From positions 20,976 through 84,975 of the forward strand of contig CABSNM010000007.1 of assembly GCA_902479065.1 (NCBI GenBank): a DNA stretch of 64,000 bases. The letters run 5' to 3'. Below the pieces are notes generated by a model that saw nothing but the letters and a program-made list of their open reading frames with translations, had not been told where the DNA came from and made no database searches. Each line of letters begins with the position of its first letter. Positions within the stretch are counted from its first letter, which is position 1. Below, one piece after another: positions 1 through 12,909 of the stretch. This DNA is from an uncultured Collinsella sp. (lineage in GTDB: Bacteria > Actinomycetota > Coriobacteriia > Coriobacteriales > Coriobacteriaceae). Made by a program: the position numbers and the translations under genes.

Positions 1-567
1 GGACGTACCGTCAAACAGCGTGTTGAGGTATTTGGAGTTGTTGTTGGTCTGCACCACGGGATAGTTGATGTTGGTGCCGGGCGCGTAAATCCAACCCGCA
101 ACCTCGGAATTCGTCTGGGCAAGTGCATCAAAGTCGATAATCGGCACGCCGCTGGCGTCCTTGTCGCTCACATATTGTTTTTCGATCTTTTGATACGACT
201 CGCTCGCCTGCTTGTAGCCAATCTGGGCGTTGATAAAGATGGCGGCAGCGGCAACAATCAGGCCGATGCCGATGATGATGAGCAGAATGGGAATAATGGA
301 GCGGCGCTTTTTGCGCGGCGGCTCGGTGTAATCCGACGGCGCGGCATGCGATGAAGACCGGGGCGGCTTCTTAGCGTTGCTATAAGATGAAGGTCGATAT
401 GCGGCTGGCGCGTCCTGTCGACGATGCGTCGCCGGTGTCACGGGGCGCGGCGCGCGCGGCTGCTGAGGAGAGGATGCCCGACCCTGCTGCGCCGCATGGG
501 CAGCACCCGGCTTCGATGGATCGGGAATCTGAGAAGCCTTGAATCGTTTTCCCTGATAGTCAGACAT
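1..567 (-). CDS. Class B sortase, N-terminal 189 residues (cut by window edge)
   Basis: Sortases are membrane-anchored cysteine transpeptidases that join surface proteins to the cell wall. Only the N-terminal part is present; the reading frame runs off the left edge, so the catalytic His, Cys and Arg are not visible. Residues 1-95 form a Pro/Ala/Ser-rich cytoplasmic tail ending in a basic patch (PRKKRR), followed by one membrane helix (about residues 97-118). After it comes the typical class B entry segment: IDFDALAQTNSEVAGWIY, then PGTNINYPVVQ and a YLN..FDG motif. An AAGGAG ribosome binding site precedes the ATG at 567. purE lies upstream on the same strand, 35 bases away. The only LPxTG-type protein seen in the window, at 50.8-54.2 kb, need not be its substrate. 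Family call is strong; class B rather than another class is inferred from the DFDAL/GWIY signature. Confidence 0.85.
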   Translation of the reverse strand, partial: MSDYQGKRFKASQIPDPSKPGAAHAAQQGRASSPQQPRAPRPVTPATHRRQDAPAAYRPSSYSNAKKPPRSSSHAAPSDYTEPPRKKRRSIIPILLIIIGIGLIVAAAAIFINAQIGYKQASESYQKIEKQYVSDKDASGVPIIDFDALAQTNSEVAGWIYAPGTNINYPVVQTNNNSKYLNTLFDGTS

Positions 568-602
568 GGCTCTCCTTATACTGCGGTGAAACGGCGGAAC
601 GC

Positions 603-1073
603 CTAGGCGTCGGCCATCTCCTGCTTCATCTTCTCGATAACCTTGCGATACTCGGGGTCGCAAGCGCCTAGAATCTGCGTGGCGTAGATGGCGGCGTTCT
701 TGGCGCCGTTGATGGCAACGCAGGCCACGGGCACGCCCGAAGGCATCTGCACCATCGACAGCAGCGAATCCATACCGCCCAGGTCACTCGTCTTCATAGG
801 CACGCCGATAACCGGCAGCGGCGTAAAGGCAGCCACGACACCACCCAGGTGAGCGGCCTTGCCAGCGGCGGCGATAATCACCTTGATACCGCGATCGGCG
901 GCAGTCGAAGCCCACTCGTGGACCTTCGCCGGTGTGCGGTGTGCGCTCGCAATGACAAGCTCATAGGGCACACCCAGCGCCTCGAGCTCGGCGGTGCAGC
1001 CTTCCATAACACCCAGATCGGACTTGGAGCCCATGATGATCCCGACAACCGGCTTCTGATCTGCCATAAACAA
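603..1073 (-). CDS. purE: N5-carboxyaminoimidazole ribonucleotide mutase
   Basis: Class I PurE converts N5-CAIR to CAIR in de novo purine synthesis; the family forms cytosolic octamers. The 156-residue product has the usual length for the stand-alone bacterial enzyme. It shows the nucleotide-binding opening VGIIMGSKSDLGVMEG, the SAHRTP motif carrying the catalytic His (about residue 46), and the AAAGKAAHLGGVVAA loop. The ATG follows an AGGAGG-type site. No purK neighbour is seen; purD, purA, purB and purC are elsewhere in the window. Upstream lies a possible -10 (TATACT, minus strand, 1131-1136) with no convincing -35, and two large inverted repeats separate purE from carB. Confidence 0.95.
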   Translation of the reverse strand: MFMADQKPVVGIIMGSKSDLGVMEGCTAELEALGVPYELVIASAHRTPAKVHEWASTAADRGIKVIIAAAGKAAHLGGVVAAFTPLPVIGVPMKTSDLGGMDSLLSMVQMPSGVPVACVAINGAKNAAIYATQILGACDPEYRKVIEKMKQEMADA

Positions 1074-1160
1074 AGACCTCCTGTTGAGAGCGGCGACGCG
1101 GCGGATCCGCGACCCTTAACTACTGAGAGTAGTATAGCTGCTCCCGTCCCTGCGGTCTGC

Positions 1161-1252
1161 GGGTGCCCCGCGGCGGTCTGGTGTTTTCATCTTCACTCCA
1201 GTTGCTTCGCGAAGTCGTTCAGATGAAAACACCAGACCGCCGCGGGGCACCC
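1161..1252. repeat. 32-bp perfect inverted repeat with 28-nt loop
   Basis: Positions 1161-1192 are the exact reverse complement of 1221-1252. The loop itself contains a short palindrome (CTTCGCGAAG). No T-run follows on either strand, so this is not a standard intrinsic terminator. It sits between carB and purE and would form a very stable cruciform or RNA hairpin. No coding potential is supported. Confidence 0.9.
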
Positions 1253-1284
1253 TCGACCTACCGGGGGTTGCTATGACGTACGTT

Positions 1285-1354
1285 GGCTGAATTATTAGTG
1301 TGGGCCCTGCCGTTCGTTCGAACGGCAGGGCCCACACTCATTTTCTATTCAGCC
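1285..1354. repeat. 70-nt palindromic element downstream of carB
   Basis: An 18-bp perfect stem (1297-1314 with 1321-1338) with a 6-nt loop is enclosed by a second 8-bp stem (GGCTGAAT at 1285-1292, ATTCAGCC at 1347-1354). It lies 66 bases downstream of the carB stop. On the minus strand the hairpin is followed by AATAATTC rather than a T-run, so it may be a weak terminator, a 3'-end stabiliser or a member of a repeat family. Confidence 0.85.
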
Positions 1355-1419
1355 CTAGTCATCGCGCAAAGCCCCTTCGACAGCACACGGTGCAACCGAG
1401 TCACCGCAGGCCGGGTCAA

Positions 1420-4734
<3,315 letters not shown>

Positions 4735-4735
4735 G

Positions 4736-6175
4736 TTAGTTCTCCTCGGTCTCGGTCGCGGCGGTCTCGGCAAAGTTCCAGCCAGCCAGGCGGTCCTTCG
4801 CGGTGTCGATGTCCAGGTAGTTCTCCTCGCCGTCCATGAGTCGCGTAAAGGCGGTAAAGAGATAGTGGGCATCGGTGGGGCCAGGCGAGGCCTCGGGGTG
4901 ATACTGGACCGAGAAGCACGGGGCGTCGAGCAGCTGGATGCCCTCGGCGGTGCCGTCGTTGAGGTTCACATGTGTTAGGCGAATGCGGCCAAAGCGCTCG
5001 TTCATCACGACCGGCGCGATTCCGCGGCGCACCCAGGCGCGCAGATCTCCATCGGCCGCATGCTCGGTCTCGCCGCCCGAAAGCTCGGGGACAAGCTTGC
5101 CCAAGCTGGGGAACAGCAGGCCAAAGCCATGGTTTTGCGCGGTGATCTCCACACGGCGGCTTACCAGGTTCATAACCGGCTGGTTGCCACCGCGGTGACC
5201 GAACTTAAGCTTTTCCATCTGGGCGCCGCAGGCCAGGCTGATCATCTGGTGACCAAGACAAATACCAAAGACCGGCACCTTGCCGATCAGCTGCTGCACC
5301 TGCTCGTGGGTCTCCACCACGGCGTCGGGGTCGCCGGGGCCATTGGACAAAAAGACGCCGTCGGGATTCATGTCGAGCACCTCACTCGCGGGCGTGTCCC
5401 ACGGCACGACGGTAAGGTCGCAGCCGGCGCGGACCAGCCCCTCCAGAATGCCGCGCTTCACACCGCAGTCGTAGGCGACCACTTTGTGACGGGCAGGAGC
5501 GGCAGCCGAAAGCGCAAAGTCATGCGTGGCAGGCAGGTCGGCAGCCACAAACTCATGAGGCGCGGGGCAACTTACGGTCTTGACCAGGTTCTCGCCTACC
5601 AGCGTGGGCGCTGCGGCCAGACGCTCGGCAAGCTCGTCGACGTCGAAGATCTCGGCCGAGATAATGCCCATCTTGGAACCATTGTCGCGCAGATGGCGCA
5701 CCAGAGCGCGGGTGTCGACACCCTCGATAGCGACGATGCCGTGAGCGCGCAGGTACTCCGGCACGCTAACGGCCGAGCGCCAGTTAGAAGGCGTGGCGCA
5801 CATGTCGCGAACGATCATGCCGCGCATGGCCGGAGCGCTCGCAGGGCGCACGGCGTCGCCGGGGAAGGCCGACTGGACGTCGGTCTCGTCGATACCGTAG
5901 TTGCCGATCTGCGGATAGGTCATGGTTACGATTTGGCCGGCATAACTTGGGTCGGTCATGACCTCAAAGTAGCCCTCGAGCGAGGTGTTGAAGCAGACTT
6001 CGCCGGTCGCGGTGCCCTCGGCGCCGCATGCACGTCCATAAAAAATGGTCCCATCCTCAAGATACAGGATGCAGGGACCGCAGGTGCCCTTGCTGGTTTT
6101 GGCCAGCATACGCTGGCAAAGCTCGCTGGGCGCGAAGGTGCGGGCGGCAGCGCCCGCGGTATGGTTGTTCGCCAT
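4736..6175 (-). CDS. carA: Carbamoyl-phosphate synthase small (glutaminase) subunit
   Basis: CarA hydrolyses glutamine and channels ammonia to CarB. It has an N-terminal CPSase small-chain domain (GRACGAEGTATGEVCFNTSLEGY) and a C-terminal class I glutamine amidotransferase domain with the nucleophile motif PVFGICLGHQ and a C-terminal HPEASPGP that supplies the catalytic His. The start at 6175 (MANNHTAG) is preceded by GGAAGGAGAATT; a longer start would place this binding site inside the gene. The N-terminus carries about 35 residues before the usual family start. A small hairpin (6187-6204, CCGGTC/GACCGG) lies immediately upstream of the binding site and could affect initiation. carB follows one base after the stop. 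Confidence 0.96.
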   Translation of the reverse strand: MANNHTAGAAARTFAPSELCQRMLAKTSKGTCGPCILYLEDGTIFYGRACGAEGTATGEVCFNTSLEGYFEVMTDPSYAGQIVTMTYPQIGNYGIDETDVQSAFPGDAVRPASAPAMRGMIVRDMCATPSNWRSAVSVPEYLRAHGIVAIEGVDTRALVRHLRDNGSKMGIISAEIFDVDELAERLAAAPTLVGENLVKTVSCPAPHEFVAADLPATHDFALSAAAPARHKVVAYDCGVKRGILEGLVRAGCDLTVVPWDTPASEVLDMNPDGVFLSNGPGDPDAVVETHEQVQQLIGKVPVFGICLGHQMISLACGAQMEKLKFGHRGGNQPVMNLVSRRVEITAQNHGFGLLFPSLGKLVPELSGGETEHAADGDLRAWVRRGIAPVVMNERFGRIRLTHVNLNDGTAEGIQLLDAPCFSVQYHPEASPGPTDAHYLFTAFTRLMDGEENYLDIDTAKDRLAGWNFAETAATETEEN

Positions 6176-6333
6176 AATTCTCCTTCCCGGTCTCACAGGA
6201 CCGGCTTAAAGGTGTGTAGTTAGGCCTCGCGGTATTGTAACCGCAAGCATGCCTCATGGCGTTAATTTCATCGAAATGTTTACGAAATGATAATTATGAC
6301 TTTCTATGCATAATGTTTTTTAATCCCCGTCCC

Positions 6334-6376
6334 AAAAAAATCATCCCGCGGGGCTTGTGGCTCACGCGGGATGATG
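6334..6376 (-). terminator. Rho-independent terminator
   Basis: On the minus strand an 11-bp GC-rich stem (ATCATCCCGCG paired with CGCGGGATGAT) is followed by seven T residues. It lies a few bases beyond the stop of the 6382-7347 gene. Confidence 0.85.
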
Positions 6377-6381
6377 GCGTC

Positions 6382-7347
6382 TTATTTTTTCTTGTCCTGC
6401 TCCAGCAGTTCGGACGGTGTGCGATCGGGCTTGCCGCCGCGGAAAATCTCGCGGCCATGCAGACGATGCTCCAGGTCACGCTCGGCCTTTTCCTCGTCAA
6501 TCTTGGTCTGGCTCACCACCGGGTCCTCAATCAACGACGACACCGAGTTCACCTGCTTCTGAATGCGCTCGGCGATGGTGTCATCCATACTCACGATGCG
6601 CATCTTCCAGTCGATACTCGTGGCGTTGGATGAGCTCTTGGTCCACACGAACGTCAAAATGGCGCTCTGGTGGCCCCGCGCGGGGAACAGGCCAAAGAAG
6701 GAATCGTGCTGAATGTTGCTATCCTCGTCGATATAGGCGTGAACGTTATACACCACGCGGTCGATCTTATCGTTGAGCAACGCGTTGGTCGCAAGCGCCG
6801 CGGCCTGAATCTGCCCGTTGGACAGCAGCTCGAGCTCGTTGGCAGACGATGTGTCCAACACCGTCACCTCGACCGTGCCCGTGCGTTCATCGGCTTCATC
6901 GACGGTAAAATCGAGCGGGAACTGCGTAAAGCCATTGCCCCACTCAAGGCCGCCCTTCAGCGCGGTCGAAACGGTATCGACCGAAACGCTCTCGGACAGG
7001 TTGGCGGTGTTCAGACGACGCATCACGCCGTAGCCAATCTGCATGCCCACGATCAGCACCAAAATACCGATGACCACGGCCATCGCGGTCTTCGTAATGG
7101 TATGGCTCACCTGCGAGCCCGAAGGATCGTCCTCGGACAGCGGGTCGATATGTTTTGCCTGGCTCGCGCGGTCCTCGCTGCGCAGCTGCGCTAGCGCCGC
7201 TTTGTCACCGCGCTTGACGGCGGCCTCTTTCTCGCGCATGCGCTCGGTACGCTTTTTGGCAAGCGTAGGATCCAAGACGCCGGATGCATCGATTTCGGAG
7301 AATAACTCCGTCACTTCTTCCGGAGTCAAAGGGTTCTTATCAGCCAT
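6382..7347 (-). CDS. Single-pass membrane protein of unknown function
   Basis: I do not recognise the family. The 321-residue product starts with a charged cytoplasmic region (about 1-85, rich in Lys/Arg/Glu, possible coiled coil around KKRTERMREKEAAVKRGDK), then one membrane helix (TAMAVVIGILVLIVGMQIGYGVM, about 87-109). A large outside domain (about 110-290) follows with alternating beta-like segments, and a charged C-terminus ends in DKKK. Such a layout suits an anchored extracytoplasmic domain, but no enzyme motif is visible. It sits 19 bases downstream of the ABC exporter gene on the same strand, so the two are probably co-transcribed and may act together at the membrane (inference). A strong terminator follows. 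Confidence 0.8.
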   Translation of the reverse strand: MADKNPLTPEEVTELFSEIDASGVLDPTLAKKRTERMREKEAAVKRGDKAALAQLRSEDRASQAKHIDPLSEDDPSGSQVSHTITKTAMAVVIGILVLIVGMQIGYGVMRRLNTANLSESVSVDTVSTALKGGLEWGNGFTQFPLDFTVDEADERTGTVEVTVLDTSSANELELLSNGQIQAAALATNALLNDKIDRVVYNVHAYIDEDSNIQHDSFFGLFPARGHQSAILTFVWTKSSSNATSIDWKMRIVSMDDTIAERIQKQVNSVSSLIEDPVVSQTKIDEEKAERDLEHRLHGREIFRGGKPDRTPSELLEQDKKK

Positions 7348-7366
7348 GATCTTCCTGTCATATCAA

Positions 7367-9139
7367 TCAGTCGAGCTCGTGCGCACGCGCACCTTCGAAC
7401 TGCATTCGATAGTAACGGGCATAGGTGCCGCCACGGGCGAGAAGCTCCTCGTGCGTGCCACGCTCCACAACGCGACCATGCTCAACGGTCGCAATCTCAT
7501 CGGCATGCTTAATGGTCGAAAGACGGTGGGCGATGATAATCGTGGTGCGGCCGCGTGCCAGCTCTTCGAGTGACTCCTGCACCGCCTCCTCGCTCTCGTT
7601 ATCCAAAGCACTCGTCGCCTCGTCCAAAATCAGGATCTTGGGGTTCTTGAGAAACACGCGCGCGATGGCAACGCGCTGCTTCTGTCCGCCCGAAAGACGG
7701 CTGCCGCGCTCGCCCACCACGGTGTCGTAGCCCTGCGGAAGCGACTCGATAAAGGCATCGATGTTGGCGCGACGGGCGGCCTCGGCGATCTCTTCTGCCG
7801 TAGCGCCCGGCTTGCCGTAGGCGATGTTCTCGCCAATCGTACCGTCAAATAGATAGACATCCTGCTGCACCAGGCCGATGGCGCGACGCAGGCTCTGCTG
7901 CGTCACATCACGCACGTCCTGGCCGTCGATGCTAATGGATCCGGCAGCCACGTCATAAAAGCGCGGCAGCAGCGAACAGGTCGTGGACTTGCCGCCGCCC
8001 GAAGGGCCAACCAAAGCGATGGTCTGCCCGGGCTTGATGGACAGGTCCATATGGTCGATAACGGGACGCTCGTCGGCATAGCCCTCGCCCAGCTCAACGT
8101 CCTCGTAGTTAAAGCACACGTCGTGATACTCCACGGCGCCGGCAGTCACCTGCAGATCCGTAGCGCCCGGCTTGTCCTGGATATCCGGCGCGGTCGAGAG
8201 CACCTCGTCCATACGCTTAAAGCCGGCGATAGCCTTCTGATACGTTTCGGCCGAATTGACGAGTGTCTCGAGCGGCGTGCAGAACAGCGAAATGTAGAGA
8301 GCGAAGGTTGCCATATCGACCGCCTGCAGCTGACCCTGGGCAACGAGCCAACCACCCAGCAGCACCACGATCACATAGAGCACACCCGAGAGCAGGCCAT
8401 ACGTCGCGGTATAGACGCCCATGGCGTGATACATGTTCTCCTTGGACGAAAGGTAGCGATTGTTGGAGGCGCGGAACTTGAAGCGTTCGGTCTCCTCATT
8501 GGCAAAGCTCTTGACCACGCGCATGCCCGCCAGCGAATCCTGCAGCTGCGCATTAATGCCGCTGATTTTTTTGCGGTTGTCGCTAAAGACCTCGCGCATG
8601 CGCATGTTCTGCCAAAACATGATGACCGCAAACGCTGCCGTCACCACAGCCATGGCAAGCGCCAGGACCGGGGCGATGGTAAAGAGGATCACAAACGAGC
8701 CGATAATCTCGATGCCGCAGATGATGATCCACTCGGGCACGTGGTGCGCCGCCTCGCAGATATCGAACAGGTCGTTGACCACGCGGCTCATCATGTCGCC
8801 CGAGCTGTTGCGGTCGAAGTATGCAAAGCTAAAGCGCTCATACTGGTCGAACAGGTCCTCGCGCATCTTGGACTCCATGCGCGCGCCCATCACGTGACCC
8901 CAGTAGCTCACAAAGTAGCGGCAGGCACAGCGAACGGCATACATCAGCACCAAGCCCACCGCGATCATGCCGAGCGCCTGCATAATGGCAGCCTGACCCT
9001 GAGTAAATAGCCCACCGGTCAAATTGCGCAGAATAATAGGAAACGCAAGGTCAATGGCAGCAAGCACCAGAGCACAAACAGTATCAGCAACAAAAAGCCC
9101 CATCTGGGGCTCGTAATACGAAAGAAACCTCTTAAACAT
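7367..9139 (-). CDS. ABC exporter, fused membrane and ATPase domains (MsbA/MdlB-like)
   Basis: This 590-residue half-transporter would dimerise to export lipids, drugs or peptides. An N-terminal six-helix transmembrane domain (about 10-310) precedes an ATPase domain with Walker A GPSGGGKST (about 378-386), the signature LSGGQKQRVAIAR, Walker B ILILDEATSALD and the switch His in IIIAHRLSTI. The start MFKRFLSYY at 9139 follows GAGGAC; a longer frame to 9202 lacks a binding site. There is a single ATPase per polypeptide and no partner half-transporter adjacent, so it is likely a homodimer. Substrate cannot be told from the sequence. Upstream lies a 110-nt inverted-repeat element. Confidence 0.9.
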   Translation of the reverse strand: MFKRFLSYYEPQMGLFVADTVCALVLAAIDLAFPIILRNLTGGLFTQGQAAIMQALGMIAVGLVLMYAVRCACRYFVSYWGHVMGARMESKMREDLFDQYERFSFAYFDRNSSGDMMSRVVNDLFDICEAAHHVPEWIIICGIEIIGSFVILFTIAPVLALAMAVVTAAFAVIMFWQNMRMREVFSDNRKKISGINAQLQDSLAGMRVVKSFANEETERFKFRASNNRYLSSKENMYHAMGVYTATYGLLSGVLYVIVVLLGGWLVAQGQLQAVDMATFALYISLFCTPLETLVNSAETYQKAIAGFKRMDEVLSTAPDIQDKPGATDLQVTAGAVEYHDVCFNYEDVELGEGYADERPVIDHMDLSIKPGQTIALVGPSGGGKSTTCSLLPRFYDVAAGSISIDGQDVRDVTQQSLRRAIGLVQQDVYLFDGTIGENIAYGKPGATAEEIAEAARRANIDAFIESLPQGYDTVVGERGSRLSGGQKQRVAIARVFLKNPKILILDEATSALDNESEEAVQESLEELARGRTTIIIAHRLSTIKHADEIATVEHGRVVERGTHEELLARGGTYARYYRMQFEGARAHELD

Positions 9140-9248
9140 GCAGTCCTCGAAGAGAAATAAATAGCGTGATAAATCCGGTTGAGCCGGTCGGGCTGAAAAC
9201 AAAGCGTCTCAACAAACATAACGCCGATGTTCTAGCAACGTCAGCGAA

Positions 9249-9344
9249 AACGTCCCTAAGCGAGCAAGGTGCCTTGAAAGAGGAGCGACGCGTACTTCGG
9301 TACGCGAGCGACGATTGAAAGGCAGATTGCCGCTTAGGGGCGTT
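9249..9344. repeat. Intergenic inverted-repeat element, copy 1 of a 2-copy family
   Basis: Outer arms AACGTCCCTAAGCG (9249-9262) and CGCTTAGGGGCGTT (9331-9344) pair with one mismatch, and a central hairpin GCGTAC-TTCG-GTACGC lies around 9290-9305. The 45-nt core 9275-9319 matches 26301-26345 at 39 of 45 positions by my count. Both copies sit between a minus-strand gene start and the 3' end of the next minus-strand gene. Confidence 0.8.
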
Positions 9345-9358
9345 TGCAGCGTCGACTC

Positions 9359-9386
9359 GTTACGCGGTTTGGTAAAACCGCGTAAC
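9359..9386 (-). terminator. Perfect 12-bp hairpin abutting the NUDIX stop codon
   Basis: GTTACGCGGTTT (9359-9370) pairs exactly with AAACCGCGTAAC (9375-9386) around a 4-nt loop, starting at the base next to the stop codon. No T-run follows on the minus strand, so termination may be weak or the hairpin may protect the mRNA 3' end. Confidence 0.5.
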
Positions 9387-10082
9387 CTAGAGTTCCGTGC
9401 CCCCAAGGCGGTGCGCGATGCTATCGCAGGCCAAGGCGCCTACGACGGTCTTGGCGTCTTCGATCTTGCCGTCGAGCACGGCGTCGATCAGCTCGTGCAG
9501 CGGCACGAGGTCCACGTTGACAAACTCGTCATCATCGGGGTTGGGTGCATCGAACTCGAGCTTGGTGGCCAGGTAGATGTGAATGATCTCGTCACAGAAG
9601 CCGCAGGACGTGACAATCGACGTCAAAAAGCGAATGCGACCGGCCCTAAAGCCCGTCTCCTCATGCAGTTCGCGCTTGGCGCAATCAAGCGGGTCCTCGC
9701 CTGGATCGAGCTTGCCGGCGGGAATCTCGACCGTCACGCGGTCGATGGCGGTGCGGTACTGACGCACCAGTACGATCTTGCCGCTCTCGGTCAGTGCCAC
9801 AACAGCCGCCGCACCCGGATGGCGAACGATATCGCGGGCGCTGCGGCGACCGTTGGGCAGCTCAACCTCAAGACGGTGGACATCGAGGATCTTGCCCTTC
9901 CAGGCGCACTCCTCCGAAAGAATCTTCTCGTGCAGCTCGGCATCGTGCGGGTCGTCATCGCCCAGCACCAGCGCCGGCTCGTCAGCGACCTCGCCACCAG
10001 GCTCGCCCTCGTCGTGCCCATACACGCGGCTGTCCTCTTCGACGATCTGCGCGTCCACGAGCTCTTCGTTCTTCTCGTCCAT
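9387..10082 (-). CDS. NUDIX hydrolase, ADP-ribose pyrophosphatase-like
   Basis: NUDIX enzymes hydrolyse nucleoside diphosphates linked to another moiety; this type usually cleaves ADP-ribose. The Nudix box (GKLDPGED... RELHEETGF, about residues 123-145) is intact with the REXXEE metal ligands. Preceding strands (VVALTESGKIVLVRQYR, then TVEIPAGKL) match the ADP-ribose pyrophosphatase subgroup. The first ~50 residues are an acidic extension without clear homology. The start at 10082 is preferred over an ATG at 10091, because the AGAGGA site is only one or two bases from the upstream ATG but about nine from this one. purD lies 21 bases upstream on the same strand, suggesting an operon. Confidence 0.88.
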   Translation of the reverse strand: MDEKNEELVDAQIVEEDSRVYGHDEGEPGGEVADEPALVLGDDDPHDAELHEKILSEECAWKGKILDVHRLEVELPNGRRSARDIVRHPGAAAVVALTESGKIVLVRQYRTAIDRVTVEIPAGKLDPGEDPLDCAKRELHEETGFRAGRIRFLTSIVTSCGFCDEIIHIYLATKLEFDAPNPDDDEFVNVDLVPLHELIDAVLDGKIEDAKTVVGALACDSIAHRLGGTEL

Positions 10083-10103
10083 CCGTCTCATTCCTCTCGG
10101 ATT

Positions 10104-11408
10104 TTAGGCATCCCAGGCGTCGCGGCCGCGCAGCGCGCGCAGGCCGATGTCGTGACGCAGGGTCTTGCCCTCAAAATCAATCTTCTCGCAGGCCTCGTAG
10201 GCAAGGTTGCGGGCGTTCTCAAACGTATCGCCCAGCGCGGTCACGGCAAGCACACGGCCGCCGTTGGTCACGAGCCGGCCGTCCACCACGGCGGTGCCGG
10301 CATGGTACACGGTCACGTTCTCCATAGCCTCGGCGTCGGCGATGCCGGTGATGACTTTGCCCTTCTCGTAGCTGCCGGGATAGCCCGCGCTCGTCAGAAC
10401 AACAGCCACGGCCCACTCGTCGCGCCAGTCGAGTTCAATCTGGTCGAGCTCGCAGTTGGCACAAGCCAGCATGACCTCGACCAGGTCGTTCTTAAGGCGC
10501 GGCAGCACGACCTGCGTCTCGGGGTCGCCAAAGCGGGCATTGAACTCCAACACCTTGGGGCCGGTAGGCGTAAGCATAAAGCCGCCGTACAGGCAGCCGC
10601 GGTAGTCGATACCCTCGGCAGCGAGCTCGGCCACGGTCTGCTCCATGACCGCCACCATGGTGGCGTGCTCCTCGTCAGTCACGATGGGCACCGGGCTGTA
10701 GACGCCCATGCCGCCGGTGTTGGGACCAAGGTCGCCCTCAAGCGCGCGCTTGTGGTCCTGCGAGGTAGCCATGGGGCGCACGGTCTTGCCGTCGGTAAAG
10801 GCCAGCAGCGAGCACTCGGGGCCAACGAGCATCTCCTCGATAACCACGGTGTTGCCGGCATCGCCAAAGGTGCCGCCAAAGCACTCGCGCACGGCCTCCT
10901 CGGCCTGCTCAAGTTCGGTCGCCACGATAACGCCCTTGCCTGCGGCAAGGCCGTCGGCCTTGACGACCAGCGGGGCGCCTTGCTCGCGTACGTAGGCGAG
11001 AGCCGAAGCCTCGTCGGTAAACGAGCCGTAGGCTGCCGTCGGAATGCCCGCACGCTCCATGAGCTGCTTGGAGAACAGCTTGGAGCCCTCCATCTGGGCG
11101 CCCTCGGCACCCGGGCCAAAGCAGGGAATACCCGCCGCGCGCACGGCATCGGCCACGCCCGCCACGAGCGGAGCCTCGGGGCCAATTACCACGAGTCCGC
11201 ATCCGTGGCTCTGCGCAAACGCCGCCACGGCCGCAGGATCGCAGTCGTCGAAAACAACGTTCTCGCCGCAGTTCGCGGTGCCGCCGTTACCCGGCGCGAT
11301 GTAGAGCTTGCCGGCGCGCGGTGATGCTGCGAGCTTAGCTGCCAAAGCATGCTCACGGCCGCCGCTGCCCAACAACAGGATGTCGATGGTTTGAGTGTCC
11401 GCCTTCAA
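10104..11408 (-). CDS. purD: Phosphoribosylamine-glycine ligase (GAR synthetase)
   Basis: PurD joins glycine to phosphoribosylamine using ATP, the second step of purine synthesis. The 434-residue product begins LLLGSGGREHALAAKL (N domain), continues into an ATP-grasp domain (VVKADGLAAGKGV, then GPECSLLAFTDG) and has the metal/ATP-binding VLEFNARFGDPE. The start is a TTG at 11408: it is directly preceded by GAGGAGG with a 5-base spacer and gives the family-like N-terminus. Extended in-frame readings upstream have no homology and are rejected. It is followed by the NUDIX gene and preceded by purA, with a possible terminator hairpin between. Confidence 0.96.
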   Translation of the reverse strand: MKADTQTIDILLLGSGGREHALAAKLAASPRAGKLYIAPGNGGTANCGENVVFDDCDPAAVAAFAQSHGCGLVVIGPEAPLVAGVADAVRAAGIPCFGPGAEGAQMEGSKLFSKQLMERAGIPTAAYGSFTDEASALAYVREQGAPLVVKADGLAAGKGVIVATELEQAEEAVRECFGGTFGDAGNTVVIEEMLVGPECSLLAFTDGKTVRPMATSQDHKRALEGDLGPNTGGMGVYSPVPIVTDEEHATMVAVMEQTVAELAAEGIDYRGCLYGGFMLTPTGPKVLEFNARFGDPETQVVLPRLKNDLVEVMLACANCELDQIELDWRDEWAVAVVLTSAGYPGSYEKGKVITGIADAEAMENVTVYHAGTAVVDGRLVTNGGRVLAVTALGDTFENARNLAYEACEKIDFEGKTLRHDIGLRALRGRDAWDA

Positions 11409-11462
11409 GGGTGCCTCCTCTATGGATGAACGGCCCGCTCCGCGCGAGCCCTTTGCAAGCAA

Positions 11463-11504
11463 ATATACCCCTCGGCCGCCCGTCCGGGCTGCAAAGGGGT
11501 ATAT
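11463..11504 (-). terminator. Possible terminator between purA and purD
   Basis: ATATACCCC (11463-11471) pairs with GGGGTATAT (11496-11504), enclosing a second GC-rich inner stem (CAGCCCGGACGGGC region). Only a short T-run follows on the minus strand, so read-through into purD is plausible. Confidence 0.45.
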
Positions 11505-11526
11505 CGCAATAACCAAATAGTCCCGA

Positions 11527-12813
<1,287 letters not shown>

Positions 12814-12879
12814 GTTTACTCCTTACATTCATGGACTGTCTACGCGCCACGCCGGCACGCAGAAGCACAAAACATTCCC

Positions 12880-12909
12880 AGTATACCCGTGCAACGGGCG
12901 CCTGTCCTA
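12880..12909 (-). promoter_or_regulatory. Candidate purA promoter
   Basis: On the minus strand a perfect extended -10-like TATACT (12880-12885) has TAGGAC 18 bases upstream (12904-12909). The -35 match is poor, so this is tentative. Confidence 0.3.

Noticed and set aside
9249..9344. An insertion sequence or MITE
   Set aside because: No transposase, target duplication or matching terminal repeats between the two copies; described as a structured repeat instead.
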